DNA of 64,000 bases, taken from the NCBI RefSeq assembly GCF_004364345.1, contig NZ_SOCA01000006.1:1-64000 (forward strand). Reading direction: 5' to 3'. Both the position numbers and the translations under genes were made by a program. Positions 45,645 through 53,691 of the stretch are shown piece by piece (position 1 is the first letter of the stretch; every line of letters begins with the position of its first letter). A model generated the notes under the pieces. It was not told the origin of the DNA and ran no database searches. It was given only the letters and a program-made list of their open reading frames with translations. This stretch comes from Prosthecobacter fusiformis (GTDB taxonomy: Bacteria > Verrucomicrobiota > Verrucomicrobiia > Verrucomicrobiales > Verrucomicrobiaceae).

Positions 45645-45997
45645 GCCGGTGACTTTCAAGGAGTGACTTGTGATCGGGGGGCCATCACAAGTCCACATTC
45701 GGGCATTTTCACTTAGTCCGACTGAAGTGCAAGCGATCCAGGAATCCTTGCAATAAAAATGAAGGCATTGCCGGATGGGGCATACGGAGCTTCGTTTTCC
45801 CACACTATTTCGCGAACTTGAGACCGCCGGGCCTGAAATGGCCATGCCTGGATGCAAATCTGCATACTTTTTTCCTTGTGAGGCCCCATCACCCCTCATA
45901 AAACAAGCCCCGCTCTGCCAGGACTTCCCCCATTCCGACGTTCAAGCACTCTCGTTTCACATCCACCAACCGCAACCTAACCTGTACCAACAAACAC
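45645..45997. other. Intergenic region between divergent secreted-protein and MFS genes
   Basis: No gene seen. Two short AT-rich patches are the likely sites of the two divergent promoters. No clear palindrome or -35/-10 pair could be picked out. Confidence 0.3.
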
Positions 45998-47587
45998 ATG
46001 TCAGCAAAATCAGAAGGCATCGCACCTAACGCCAGCCGGCTCCTCTGGGCCGGATTCATGGCCATCCTCGCCGCCGGCGTCGGCTTCGCTCTGCGCAACG
46101 GTATTTTGGGCGCGTGGGCCGCCCAGTACGGATTCAGCGATACTCAACTTGGTGCCATTGGTGGTGCCGGTTTCTCCGGCTTCTGTTTCGGCATCATCAT
46201 TGGTGGCGTGATCGTGGACAAGCTTGGTTATGGCAAGCTGGTCGCCGTTGCCCTCCTGGGACACATCCTTTCCGCCGTTGTCACCTTCGGGGCAAACACT
46301 CCAGACAATGCCTACAATTGCCTTTATTGGGGCATGTTCATCTTCGCTTACGCCAATGGCACTCTCGAAGCTGTTGCCAATCCGCTGGTGGCCACTCTGT
46401 TCCCCAAGAAGCGCACGCATTATCTGAACATCCTACACGCCTCCTGGCCTCTGGGAATGATCATTGGAGCCCTTGCCAGCTACCTGCTTGGCACGCAGCT
46501 CGGGCTTAGCTGGAAGATGCAGCTGGCCTTCTACCTCGTCCCAACGGTCGCCTATGCAGTCATGTTCATGGGCCAGAGCTTTCCCAAATCCGAGGCCGCC
46601 ATCAAAGGTGCCAACTTCTCCGAGATGTTTAAGGACGTGGGGCTGCTCGGCGCTGTCGTCGCCTGCTTCCTGCTGTCCCTGTTCCTGGGCGATGTCATCA
46701 AGCCGTTGCTGCCAGAGACGCTGGCCAATAATGCTGCTACAATCGGTTACGTCCTCGGTGGCGTGCTGCTGATTACCGTTGGTGTCATCACCCGGTTCGC
46801 CATCGGGTCAGTTTTGCTGTTCGTGTTGTTCCTGACACATCTTATCCTCGGATCCCTGGAACTGGGAACTGATAGCTGGATTGAGCGCATTACGAAAAAC
46901 CTGTTCGACGAAGAAAAGGGAAAGACCCTTTTTATCTGGACCTGCACCATCATGTTTGCGCTGCGCTTCTGCGCCCACTGGATTGAGACCAAGCTCAAGC
47001 TATCCCCGGTCGGACTTCTCCTCGTGTGCTCCATTCTGGCCATTATTGGTCTCCAACTCGCTAGCGGCATGCAGACCTTTACGATGGCAATGATCGCTCT
47101 GGGTATCTACGCGGTCGGCAAGACCTTCTTCTGGCCTACGATGCTGGCAATTGTAGGTGACCGGTTCCCTCGCTCCGGTGCCGTCGCCATGTCCATCATG
47201 GGCGGCGTTGGCATGCTCTCCGTCGGCATGATTGGCGGTCCTGGCCTTGGATTTTCCAAGGACTACTTCACCGCCAAGGAGCTTGAGTCCAAAAATCCTG
47301 CTGCTTACGCGGAGATGAAATCAGCCACGCCATCTTCGTTCTTCGGCATGAAGGCCACACCTGTGGACGGTACGAAGCTGGAAGAAGCCAAGACGGCCGT
47401 CAAAGCTGGGACGGGCAGCGAGTCCCAGAAGGCCGTCGTGGATGCCAACCAAGCTGGCGACCGCAAGACCCTCAAGATTGACTCCATCCTGCCAACCACG
47501 ATGGCGGTCATTTACCTCGGCCTGCTGATCTACTTCAAGACCATCGGTGGTTACCGCGTTCTTCGGATTGACGAGCAGTCCGCTTAA
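45998..47587 (+). CDS. MFS transporter (paralogue 2)
   Basis: 529 residues, about twelve transmembrane helices. It is paralogous to the transporter at 42887: NGTLEAVANPLVATLFPKK...NILHASWPLG lines up with the same region there, and both carry a soluble insert before the last helix (here about 70 residues, rich in Lys, Ala and Thr). The start is ATG 45998. An intrinsic terminator follows. Substrate unknown; the subfamily resembles sugar transporters. Confidence 0.88.
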   Translation: MSAKSEGIAPNASRLLWAGFMAILAAGVGFALRNGILGAWAAQYGFSDTQLGAIGGAGFSGFCFGIIIGGVIVDKLGYGKLVAVALLGHILSAVVTFGANTPDNAYNCLYWGMFIFAYANGTLEAVANPLVATLFPKKRTHYLNILHASWPLGMIIGALASYLLGTQLGLSWKMQLAFYLVPTVAYAVMFMGQSFPKSEAAIKGANFSEMFKDVGLLGAVVACFLLSLFLGDVIKPLLPETLANNAATIGYVLGGVLLITVGVITRFAIGSVLLFVLFLTHLILGSLELGTDSWIERITKNLFDEEKGKTLFIWTCTIMFALRFCAHWIETKLKLSPVGLLLVCSILAIIGLQLASGMQTFTMAMIALGIYAVGKTFFWPTMLAIVGDRFPRSGAVAMSIMGGVGMLSVGMIGGPGLGFSKDYFTAKELESKNPAAYAEMKSATPSSFFGMKATPVDGTKLEEAKTAVKAGTGSESQKAVVDANQAGDRKTLKIDSILPTTMAVIYLGLLIYFKTIGGYRVLRIDEQSA

Positions 47588-47613
47588 CCGTTCATCTCGC
47601 CTTCGGTTCTCTT

Positions 47614-47646
47614 AGCGGCGCCCCTTCACCGGGGTGCCGCTTTCTG
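47614..47646 (+). terminator. Rho-independent terminator of MFS paralogue 2
   Basis: AGCGGCGCCCC (47614-47624) pairs with GGGGTGCCGCT (47631-47641) with one G-T pair, 6-base loop, then TTTCTGTTT. Confidence 0.85.
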
Positions 47647-47736
47647 TTTGCGTCTCGTACAGGGCTCATTTCCGGCTTGCTCATCGTATAATTGGCCGAA
47701 AGTTGCACCCGACCTGCCACCTCTCGTCTTTCCCCC

Positions 47737-48000
47737 ATGCCCACTTACGTTTACGAAACCATTCCTCAGTTTGAAGGCGACTTGCCCAAGCGTTTTGAAA
47801 TCCGCCAGAGCATGAAGGACAATGCACTGACCCAACATCCCGATAGCGGCCAGCCAGTGCGCCGTGTCCCCATCGGCGGCACCGGCGTCATGGGTGGCAC
47901 CGGCGTCATGGGTGGCACCGGCGTCATGGGTGGCAGCAGCGCCGGAAGCAGTTCCTCCTCCTCCAGCGGCTCCTGCGGTACCGGTTGCGGGTGCCATTGA
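47737..48000 (+). CDS. FmdB-like small protein lacking the usual zinc-ribbon cysteines
   Basis: 87 residues from ATG 47737. The opening MPTYVYET and the PVRRV segment match the FmdB/putative regulatory protein family, but the two CxxC knuckles expected between them are missing (TQHPDSGQPVRRV). The C-terminus has GGTGVM three times, a run of seven Ser, and ends SCGTGCGCH, where the only cysteines are. The repeat is a perfect 18-bp tandem triplication. The function of FmdB proteins is not well defined. Confidence 0.75.
   Translation: MPTYVYETIPQFEGDLPKRFEIRQSMKDNALTQHPDSGQPVRRVPIGGTGVMGGTGVMGGTGVMGGSSAGSSSSSSSGSCGTGCGCH
47878..47931 (+). repeat. Perfect 18-bp tandem repeat, three units, in FmdB-like gene
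   Basis: The unit GGCACCGGCGTCATGGGT occurs three times without mismatch (47878-47895, 47896-47913, 47914-47931; the first unit begins GGC within GGCGGC). It is in frame, so copy-number changes would alter protein length by six residues without a frameshift. Confidence 0.9.
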
Positions 48001-48075
48001 GGCGCCCCCTCCGTAGTCGCCTGCGCCAGCAGGTGGACGAATGCTCTGGCGCATTGATCTTCCCCCCACGCCCCC

Positions 48076-48123
48076 CAAAAACAGAATGGGTCCCACGAGA
48101 CGCATTCGTCCCATGAGACCCAT
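48076..48123 (-). terminator. Rho-independent terminator of ohr
   Basis: 17-bp stem (48086-48102 with 48107-48123), 4-base loop. Three non-Watson-Crick positions are all G-U pairs when read as minus-strand RNA, which shows the direction. The stem is followed on that strand by TTCTGTTTTT. Confidence 0.85.
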
Positions 48124-48152
48124 CTCGGTCATCGGATGATCTGGCAATGGCC

Positions 48153-48575
48153 TCAGGCCACAGTCAGCGTCACCGGAATGTTCCCGCGTGTCGCATTCGA
48201 GTAAGGACACACGATGTGCGCCTTCTGCACCAAGTCTTCGACCACACTTTTTTCCAGGCCTGGAACGTGGATCGTCAGGGAGACTTCGAGACCAAAGCCT
48301 TCCCCGTCATCGCGGGGACCGATGCCCACCTGGCCGGTGACCGTCGCATCAGCAGGAACAGCGATCCCGCCCTTGCCTGCGACGAACTTCAGCGCGCCGA
48401 GGAAACAAGCTGAATAACCAGCGGCAAAAAGCTGCTCAGGATTGGTGCCGGAGCCGCCTCCTCCACCGAGTTCCTTCGGGGTGGAAAGGGTGACGGAGAG
48501 GGTGCCATCGGCAGTGGCGGCTTTGCCTTCACGGCCTCCGGTCGCGGTGGCCTGGGTTGTGTAGAGTACTTTCAT
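48153..48575 (-). CDS. ohr: Organic hydroperoxide resistance protein (Ohr/OsmC)
   Basis: 140 residues. It is a thiol peroxidase that reduces organic hydroperoxides. Both catalytic cysteines are present in their family contexts: [10 protein letters not shown] (about 57) and [12 protein letters not shown] (about 122). The length is typical of Ohr. It lies just downstream of the SDR gene on the same strand, 33 bases apart, and may share its TetR control. Confidence 0.95.
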   Translation of the reverse strand: MKVLYTTQATATGGREGKAATADGTLSVTLSTPKELGGGGGSGTNPEQLFAAGYSACFLGALKFVAGKGGIAVPADATVTGQVGIGPRDDGEGFGLEVSLTIHVPGLEKSVVEDLVQKAHIVCPYSNATRGNIPVTLTVA

Positions 48576-48608
48576 AATGAGTTGAGTGTATGGGTTGAGG
48601 ATTAAGTA

Positions 48609-49355
48609 TTAGCGGAGACCGCCGGTGATCAAGAAGCTCTCTCCGGTTATCCATGAAGAATCGCTGGAGGCCAGGAAAACGGCTGCCGGGGCGATGTCTT
48701 GCGTCTGGCCGATGCGGCCCAGGGGCGTCTGCTTTTCCAGATCTCTGCGCAATTCGCTCTCGGAAATGCCAGCAGAATGCACCCCTTCCGTTTCCACCAT
48801 GCCCGGATTGATGGCGTTGACCCGGATTTTTCGGGCACCTAGCTCTTTGGCCAGCACACGTGTCGCGGTATCCACGGCCCCTTTGGTGGCTGAATAGACG
48901 ACCGAATTGGGGACTGCCAGCGTGGTGACTCCAGAGCTGATGTTAATGATGCTGCCACCCTCCGGGCCGATCAATTTCACCGCTTCCTGGGTCGTCAGGA
49001 TGAGGCCGAGGACATTCAGATTAAACTGCTTATGGTAATGCTCCTCCGTCACTTCTTCCAAAGGCGCGAATTCATAGATCCCTGCATTGTTCACCAAAAT
49101 GTCCACCTTGCCGTAGGCCTTTTGGGTTTCAGAAAAGAGGCGCTCAATGTCGGCCTTTTTCGAGACATCTCCCTGCACGGCGATGGCCTTGCCGCCCTTG
49201 AGAGTGATTTCGTCCACCACCTTGTCCGCACCGACTTTGCTGGAGGCATAGTTGACGACGACTGAGGCTCCCTCAGCGGCGAAGTGTTTGGCGATGTCCG
49301 CCCCGATTCCTTTAGAGGCTCCTGTGACGACGGCGACTTTGTTTTTGAGTTTCAT
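48609..49355 (-). CDS. Short-chain dehydrogenase/reductase
   Basis: 248 residues from ATG 49355. The Rossmann motif is GASKGIG (about 12-18), then NNAG (about 89), and the catalytic Ser, Tyr and Lys lie in SSGVTTLAVPNSVVYSATK. It is a classical SDR of about 250 residues, similar to FabG-like reductases. Divergent from a TetR gene, with two operator-like sites between them. The substrate is not known; such SDR/TetR pairs are often induced by reactive aldehydes or quinones. Confidence 0.93.
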   Translation of the reverse strand: MKLKNKVAVVTGASKGIGADIAKHFAAEGASVVVNYASSKVGADKVVDEITLKGGKAIAVQGDVSKKADIERLFSETQKAYGKVDILVNNAGIYEFAPLEEVTEEHYHKQFNLNVLGLILTTQEAVKLIGPEGGSIINISSGVTTLAVPNSVVYSATKGAVDTATRVLAKELGARKIRVNAINPGMVETEGVHSAGISESELRRDLEKQTPLGRIGQTQDIAPAAVFLASSDSSWITGESFLITGGLR

Positions 49356-49390
49356 GAGGGTGTCTATTTGAGGTGTTGCAAACGGTTTTG

Positions 49391-49402
49391 TATCGTTCGG
49401 TA
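49391..49402. promoter_or_regulatory. TetR operator candidate, site 1
   Basis: TATCGTTCGGTA, an imperfect palindrome with half-sites TAYCG and CGRTA around 2 bases. A second copy with the same layout lies at 49445. Confidence 0.5.
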
Positions 49403-49444
49403 TGAAAGTGATAACACTGGACAAACAGACGTCAATGAATAATT

Positions 49445-49456
49445 TACCGATCAGTA
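49445..49456. promoter_or_regulatory. TetR operator candidate, site 2
   Basis: TACCGATCAGTA, same half-site layout as site 1. The centres are 54 bp apart, close to five helical turns. Its last A is the first base of the chosen TetR start codon. Confidence 0.5.
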
Positions 49457-50064
49457 TGAAAAAAGATTTATCACCCCCATGCGTCGGTCGTCCGCGTTGT
49501 TTCGACCCCGAGGAGGCCCTGGAAAAAGCCATGCAGGTTTTTTGGAAGCAGGGCTATGAAGGCACCTCTCTCTCGGACCTGACCGAGGCCATGGGCATCA
49601 ACCGCCCCAGCCTGTATGCCACCTTTGGCAACAAGGAAGCTCTCTTCGTGAAAGTCATGGACCGCTACTCCGCCGGTCCCGTTGCCTACGTGCTTGATTC
49701 GCTAAACGAACCCACCGTCAAAAAAGTCATCGAGAAGCTTTTTGCCGATGCAGTAAGCTTGTTTGCAGACCCCGACCTGCCGCGCGGCTGCATGGGCATC
49801 CAGGGCGTGCTTTGCGGGAGCAAGGAGACTGCATCCGTGGTGGAAAATGTCCGGGCGCGAAGAGTCGCCACCCAGAAAAAAATGGCCGAGCGATTTGAGC
49901 GTGGCATCCAGGAAGGGGATCTGCCTTCTTCAGTGAATGCCGAAGACCTTGCCCGGCATCTGGTCATCATCCTGAATGGCCTTTCCATTCAGGCCTCCAA
50001 TGGAGCCTGCCGTGAGGAATTGAAAAGGGCCGTCGGTTTTGCCCTCCAGTCGTTGCCTTTTTGA
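49456..50064 (+). CDS. TetR/AcrR-family transcriptional regulator
   Basis: 202 residues from ATG 49456. The DNA-binding domain is in residues about 10-60: GRPR, then FWKQGYEGTSLSDLTEAMGINRPSLYATFGNKE, the canonical helix-turn-helix. In-frame ATGs at 49402 and 49435 exist. The later start is preferred because it puts about ten residues before GRPR and leaves room for divergent promoters; starting at 49402 would put the second operator inside the gene. It probably represses itself and the SDR (and ohr). Confidence 0.9.
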   Translation: MKKDLSPPCVGRPRCFDPEEALEKAMQVFWKQGYEGTSLSDLTEAMGINRPSLYATFGNKEALFVKVMDRYSAGPVAYVLDSLNEPTVKKVIEKLFADAVSLFADPDLPRGCMGIQGVLCGSKETASVVENVRARRVATQKKMAERFERGIQEGDLPSSVNAEDLARHLVIILNGLSIQASNGACREELKRAVGFALQSLPF

Positions 50065-50073
50065 TCGTGCCCG

Positions 50074-52035
50074 ATGGCGGAGCCTGCGCCTCTTGATTTC
50101 ATGGCGATTCTCCCGAGGTTCCGCGTCCCAACCATGAGTCCTTTATACCCACTGGCAAAAGTGGCCCGCACAGTCCCCTGTGCGGAAAGCCGTTCCGAAG
50201 CCCCTGAATCCTCAAAAGATCCAACCTGCCGTCGAAGCTCTGTGGGCCTTTCCTCCTTTTTGCCCCAGCGTCCCCGCGCAGGGACTGCACGGACCCCTTT
50301 TCTCTTCGCCACCCTCACGTTCGTCCTCCTCGCACAAGCGTGCGGGCTGGCCGCCGAGCCAAAAACGGTCCGCATTCTGACCATCGGCAACAGCTTTTCC
50401 CGCAATGCCACCAATCACCTGGATGACCTGGCCAAGGCTGGCGGGCATACTCTCATCCACACACCCATCGTGGTCGGCGGCGCATCGCTTGAACTGCACT
50501 CGGAAAAAGCCATCGCCCACGCCAAGGACCCTAAGGACAAGGCCGGTCTCTACACCAATGGCCGCAGCCTGGTGCAGCAGTTGAAGGCGGAAAAGTGGGA
50601 CTACGTCACCATCCAGCAGGCCAGCATCAAGAGCCATGACTTCGCGACCTATCAGCCGCATGCGAGCCGTCTCTGGGAGATCATCCAAAAGAATGCACCC
50701 TCCGCAAAACTGCTCGTCCATCAGACCTGGGCGTATCGGAAAGACGACCCACGTTTCACCAAGCCTAACAATGAAGTGAACGGTCCCACGACCCAAGCGG
50801 AAATGTACAGACGCCTCAGCGCTGCCTATGCGACCCTGACAAAGGAGCTGGGTGCCCGCCGCCTGCCCGTGGGCGATGCTATGTACCAGGCGGATACGGA
50901 TGCCAAGTGGGGCTACCAAACAGACACAAGTTTTGATTTTAAGACGGCTAAATATCCTGCCTTGCCTAACCAAAAGCACTCTCTGCATGCCGGCTGGAGC
51001 TGGAAGGTGCCCAAGACCAGCAAAGATGGAAAAAAAGTCCTCGGCATGGATGGCCATCATGCCGGCATCGCTGGTGAATACCTGGGTGCCTGCGTTTGGT
51101 ATGAAGTGCTGTTTGATGAAAGCGCAGTGGGCAATAGCTACATCCCCAAAGGCATGGAGGTGGACTATGCGCGCTTCCTTCAGGAAACCGCGCATCGCGC
51201 CGTCGTGAAAGCTGCCGGAAAAGCTCCCAAGAGTGGAACTTCTAAAGCAACCCCGGCCTCGGCTGACACCGTTTTGAAAATGAAGGGACTCGTCGCCTTT
51301 TGGGATTTTCAGGAGGCCGCAGGCCAGCCGCGCGTCGCTAAAGGTTCCGAGCCTTACTCCCTCCAGGAAATGAAAGGCCCCATCCAGCGTACGGATGATG
51401 GCGTCTTCGGTCCCTGGTCTGTGGACATCAAGCGCGGGCAGTGGCTCATGATTCCTCGCGCCCAGGTGGGTGCGCTGGACATTCACGGCAAGGACGCAAA
51501 GGTCACCGTGGTTGCTTGGGTGAAACGTCAGGCCAAAGACTCCTGGCAGGCCATCGCCGGAGTCTGGGATGAGACGCGCAAAAAGCGTCAGTATTGCCTG
51601 TTCCTGAATGCCCCTCGCGGCACCAAGGCGGATGAGATGAAACGTTATCCCCTCGCCAATCGCATCCACGGTCACGTCTCCGCCATCGGCGGCCCCACGC
51701 CGGGTGATGACTTTTGCATCACCTACTCCAGCGGAGCCACGGAGATCCCCATGAAAAAATGGGTCTGTCTGGTCATGCAGTACACGGGCAAGGAATCCCG
51801 CGTGTATGTGAATGGAAAGCTGGATGTGCTGGAGCAGTACAATCCCTTCCCATATCCAGACGGCCTCTATGATGGTGGCAAAGAAGGAGCAGATTTCACC
51901 GTCGGGGCCGTGCATCGTGGCGGCACCTGGGGAAACTTCTTTGGAGGCCAACTGGGCGGCCTAGCCGTGTATGACCGCGCCCTGACCGATGCCGAACTTA
52001 AAAGGCTGGCCGGACTGACTCCGCAACCTCAATGA
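50074..52035 (+). CDS. Secreted SGNH-like (DUF4886) domain protein with C-terminal LamG domain
   Basis: 653 residues as read; the true start may be further in. A hydrophobic segment (FATLTFVLLAQACGLAAE, about 76-93) looks like the signal core, so the N-terminal 60-70 residues may not be translated. The DUF4886 domain starts with RILTIGNSFSRNATNHL (SGNH-type Gly/Ser motif) and has the late DGHHAG His. The C-terminal half (about 400-650) is a LamG/concanavalin domain (VYVNGKLDVLEQY, GGLAVYDRALTDAELKRL). Esterase activity is inferred. It starts 10 bases after the TetR gene. Confidence 0.82.
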   Translation: MAEPAPLDFMAILPRFRVPTMSPLYPLAKVARTVPCAESRSEAPESSKDPTCRRSSVGLSSFLPQRPRAGTARTPFLFATLTFVLLAQACGLAAEPKTVRILTIGNSFSRNATNHLDDLAKAGGHTLIHTPIVVGGASLELHSEKAIAHAKDPKDKAGLYTNGRSLVQQLKAEKWDYVTIQQASIKSHDFATYQPHASRLWEIIQKNAPSAKLLVHQTWAYRKDDPRFTKPNNEVNGPTTQAEMYRRLSAAYATLTKELGARRLPVGDAMYQADTDAKWGYQTDTSFDFKTAKYPALPNQKHSLHAGWSWKVPKTSKDGKKVLGMDGHHAGIAGEYLGACVWYEVLFDESAVGNSYIPKGMEVDYARFLQETAHRAVVKAAGKAPKSGTSKATPASADTVLKMKGLVAFWDFQEAAGQPRVAKGSEPYSLQEMKGPIQRTDDGVFGPWSVDIKRGQWLMIPRAQVGALDIHGKDAKVTVVAWVKRQAKDSWQAIAGVWDETRKKRQYCLFLNAPRGTKADEMKRYPLANRIHGHVSAIGGPTPGDDFCITYSSGATEIPMKKWVCLVMQYTGKESRVYVNGKLDVLEQYNPFPYPDGLYDGGKEGADFTVGAVHRGGTWGNFFGGQLGGLAVYDRALTDAELKRLAGLTPQPQ

Positions 52036-52907
52036 ATTCCGCCTCCCGACTTCCACGCTGGGCCGCCATTATTCCCTGGCTGTTCGTCCTGCTGTGGAGC
52101 AGTGGATTCATCGGCTCCAAGCTGGGCGTACCTTATGCTGAGCCGTTCACTTTCCTGACCTTTCGCTACATCATCGTGCTGGTGGTGCTGGTCCCCATTG
52201 CCCTGCTTACCCGTGCCCCCTGGCCGCAGGGAAAAGACCAGATTGGGCACCTCATCTTTGCCGGTCTTCTCATCCATGCTCTATATCTCAGCGGCTGCGT
52301 GTACGCCTTGCGGTTAGGCCTGCCAGCAGGGATCGTCAGCCTCATCGTCTCCCTTCAGCCCCTGCTCACCGCCGCCTTTGCAGGCATGATGTTGGGGGAG
52401 CGTGTCATGCCCCGGCAGTGGGGCGGGCTGGCTCTTGGTTTCATCGGCACCGTGCTTGTGGTCGCACACAAGACCGGCAGCGGCCTCACCTTCATCTCCA
52501 CTGTGCCCGCCCTCCTGGCCCTCATCGGCATCACCGCCGGGACCTTATGGCAAAAGCGCCATTGCCCCGCCTTTGATCTCCGCACCAGCACCGTAGTGCA
52601 GTATGCCGCCAGCCTCGTCGTGACCGTCATTCTCGCCCTCGTCACCGAGACTGGCGAGGTGCAGTGGACTGGCCAGTTTGTCTTCGCTCTTCTCTGGGTG
52701 GCTCTCGTGCTATCCATCGGTGCCATCAGTCTTTTAAACCACCTCATCCGCAGCGGCACCGCCGTGAATGTGGCCAGCCTCTTTTACACCGTCCCCGCCG
52801 TCACCGCCCTCATGGCCTGGGCCATCTTTGGCGAAACTCTCACCGGCCTATCCCTCGTCGGCATGGTCATCGCCGTCCTCGGCGTCTGGCTGGCGCGTGG
52901 GAAGTAG
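52032..52907 (+). CDS. EamA-family (DMT) transporter
   Basis: 291 residues, ten predicted helices in two EamA repeats. The first repeat starts LLWSSGFIGSKLGVPYAEP; the second ends with WAIFGETLTGLSLVGMVIAVLGVWLAR. This group includes exporters of amino acids and metabolites. The start overlaps the preceding stop (ATGA), which indicates coupling to the DUF4886 gene. Confidence 0.92.
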   Translation: MNSASRLPRWAAIIPWLFVLLWSSGFIGSKLGVPYAEPFTFLTFRYIIVLVVLVPIALLTRAPWPQGKDQIGHLIFAGLLIHALYLSGCVYALRLGLPAGIVSLIVSLQPLLTAAFAGMMLGERVMPRQWGGLALGFIGTVLVVAHKTGSGLTFISTVPALLALIGITAGTLWQKRHCPAFDLRTSTVVQYAASLVVTVILALVTETGEVQWTGQFVFALLWVALVLSIGAISLLNHLIRSGTAVNVASLFYTVPAVTALMAWAIFGETLTGLSLVGMVIAVLGVWLARGK

Positions 52908-52915
52908 GAGATGCA

Positions 52916-52948
52916 TTGACATCCTGAGGGTAAGATCACATCTTACCC
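52916..52948 (+). promoter_or_regulatory. Promoter plus 21-bp perfect palindrome of the AbrB/VapC module
   Basis: TTGACA (52916-52921) is followed after 17 bases by CATCTT (52939-52944). The palindrome GGGTAAGAT-CAC-ATCTTACCC (52928-52948) covers the spacer and -10 and ends 2 bases before the ATG at 52951. The predicted start of transcription is at or next to the ATG, so the mRNA may be leaderless. Confidence 0.7.
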
Positions 52949-52950
52949 AC

Positions 52951-53178
52951 ATGACAACTGTAGTTTCCAGTAAAGGACAGGTGGTTCTCCCGGCACAATT
53001 ACGCGAGCTGGACCATATTCAACCGGGGCAGCAGTTTGATATTGAGCGTGTTGAGGAAGGCCAATACTTGCTTAAAAGGCAGGTCTCTGAAAACGAAGGT
53101 TTGGTGGATTGGCTGCTCTCATGTCCAGACAAAGGCTGGTTCACGGAAGTTGAATCTGAATCTACCGACACGCTATGA
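52951..53178 (+). CDS. AbrB/MazE-type antitoxin
   Basis: 75 residues from ATG 52951. The swapped-hairpin DNA-binding domain is recognised from TTVVSSKGQVVLPAQLRELDHIQPGQQFDI, the standard AbrB/SpoVT layout. The C-terminal 30 residues would contact the toxin. The start overlaps a strong palindrome-controlled promoter and no Shine-Dalgarno is seen. It overlaps the next gene by four bases. Confidence 0.9.
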   Translation: MTTVVSSKGQVVLPAQLRELDHIQPGQQFDIERVEEGQYLLKRQVSENEGLVDWLLSCPDKGWFTEVESESTDTL

Positions 53179-53582
53179 AGTTCATTGTGGATGCCAATGT
53201 GTTGAGCGAGCCGACTAAACCCGAGCCCAGTCTGGCCGTGATCACCTGGCTGAGGAAACACGAACGTGACTTGGTGGTAAACCCCATCGTCTTGGGCGAA
53301 ATCGAGTATGGCATTCTGCTTCTCAATCCCAGCCGACGGCGCAGTCGGTTGGAAGCCTGGTTTCGTGCAGGTGTGAGTCGTATTCAAAATCTGGACTTTG
53401 ACGCCAATTGCGCAGCCCAATGGGCGCGCCTCCTGGCGGAGCTCAAAAAGAAAGGCCGTGCTATGCCGGTCAAAGACAGTCTCATTGCAGCCTCCGCCCT
53501 TGCTCACGGACTGACGGTGGCGACTCGGAATGTGAATGACTTCCGCCATACGGGAACGCCAGTGGTGAACCCTTTTGATTGA
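53175..53582 (+). CDS. vapC: PIN-domain toxin VapC
   Basis: 135 residues. PIN acidic residues: FIVDANVLSEP (Asp 6), LGEIEYG (Glu about 44), VKDSLIAASA (Asp about 99) and TRNVNDFRHTG (Asp about 117). The overlap with the AbrB-type antitoxin gene (ATGA) gives a complete type II module. This is the third PIN-type toxin gene in the window. Confidence 0.93.
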   Translation: MKFIVDANVLSEPTKPEPSLAVITWLRKHERDLVVNPIVLGEIEYGILLLNPSRRRSRLEAWFRAGVSRIQNLDFDANCAAQWARLLAELKKKGRAMPVKDSLIAASALAHGLTVATRNVNDFRHTGTPVVNPFD

Positions 53583-53691
53583 GGTCACGGGAAAACGGGT
53601 GACGGAGATTCCTAATCCGTATACGCCCCCACTTTCCCCCAATCCTGGCCCGCTGCATGCGTTGATGGCTACCTTCAGCCACCGCCCGACC

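Noticed and set aside
47626..48210. Minus-strand 194-codon frame across the FmdB-like gene
   Set aside because: Crosses the ohr terminator and contains HDAGAT repeats that are the antisense of the 18-bp tandem repeat; not a gene.
50212..51951. Minus-strand 579-codon frame opposite the DUF4886-LamG gene
   Set aside because: No domains; the plus-strand protein has clear family motifs and operon context.
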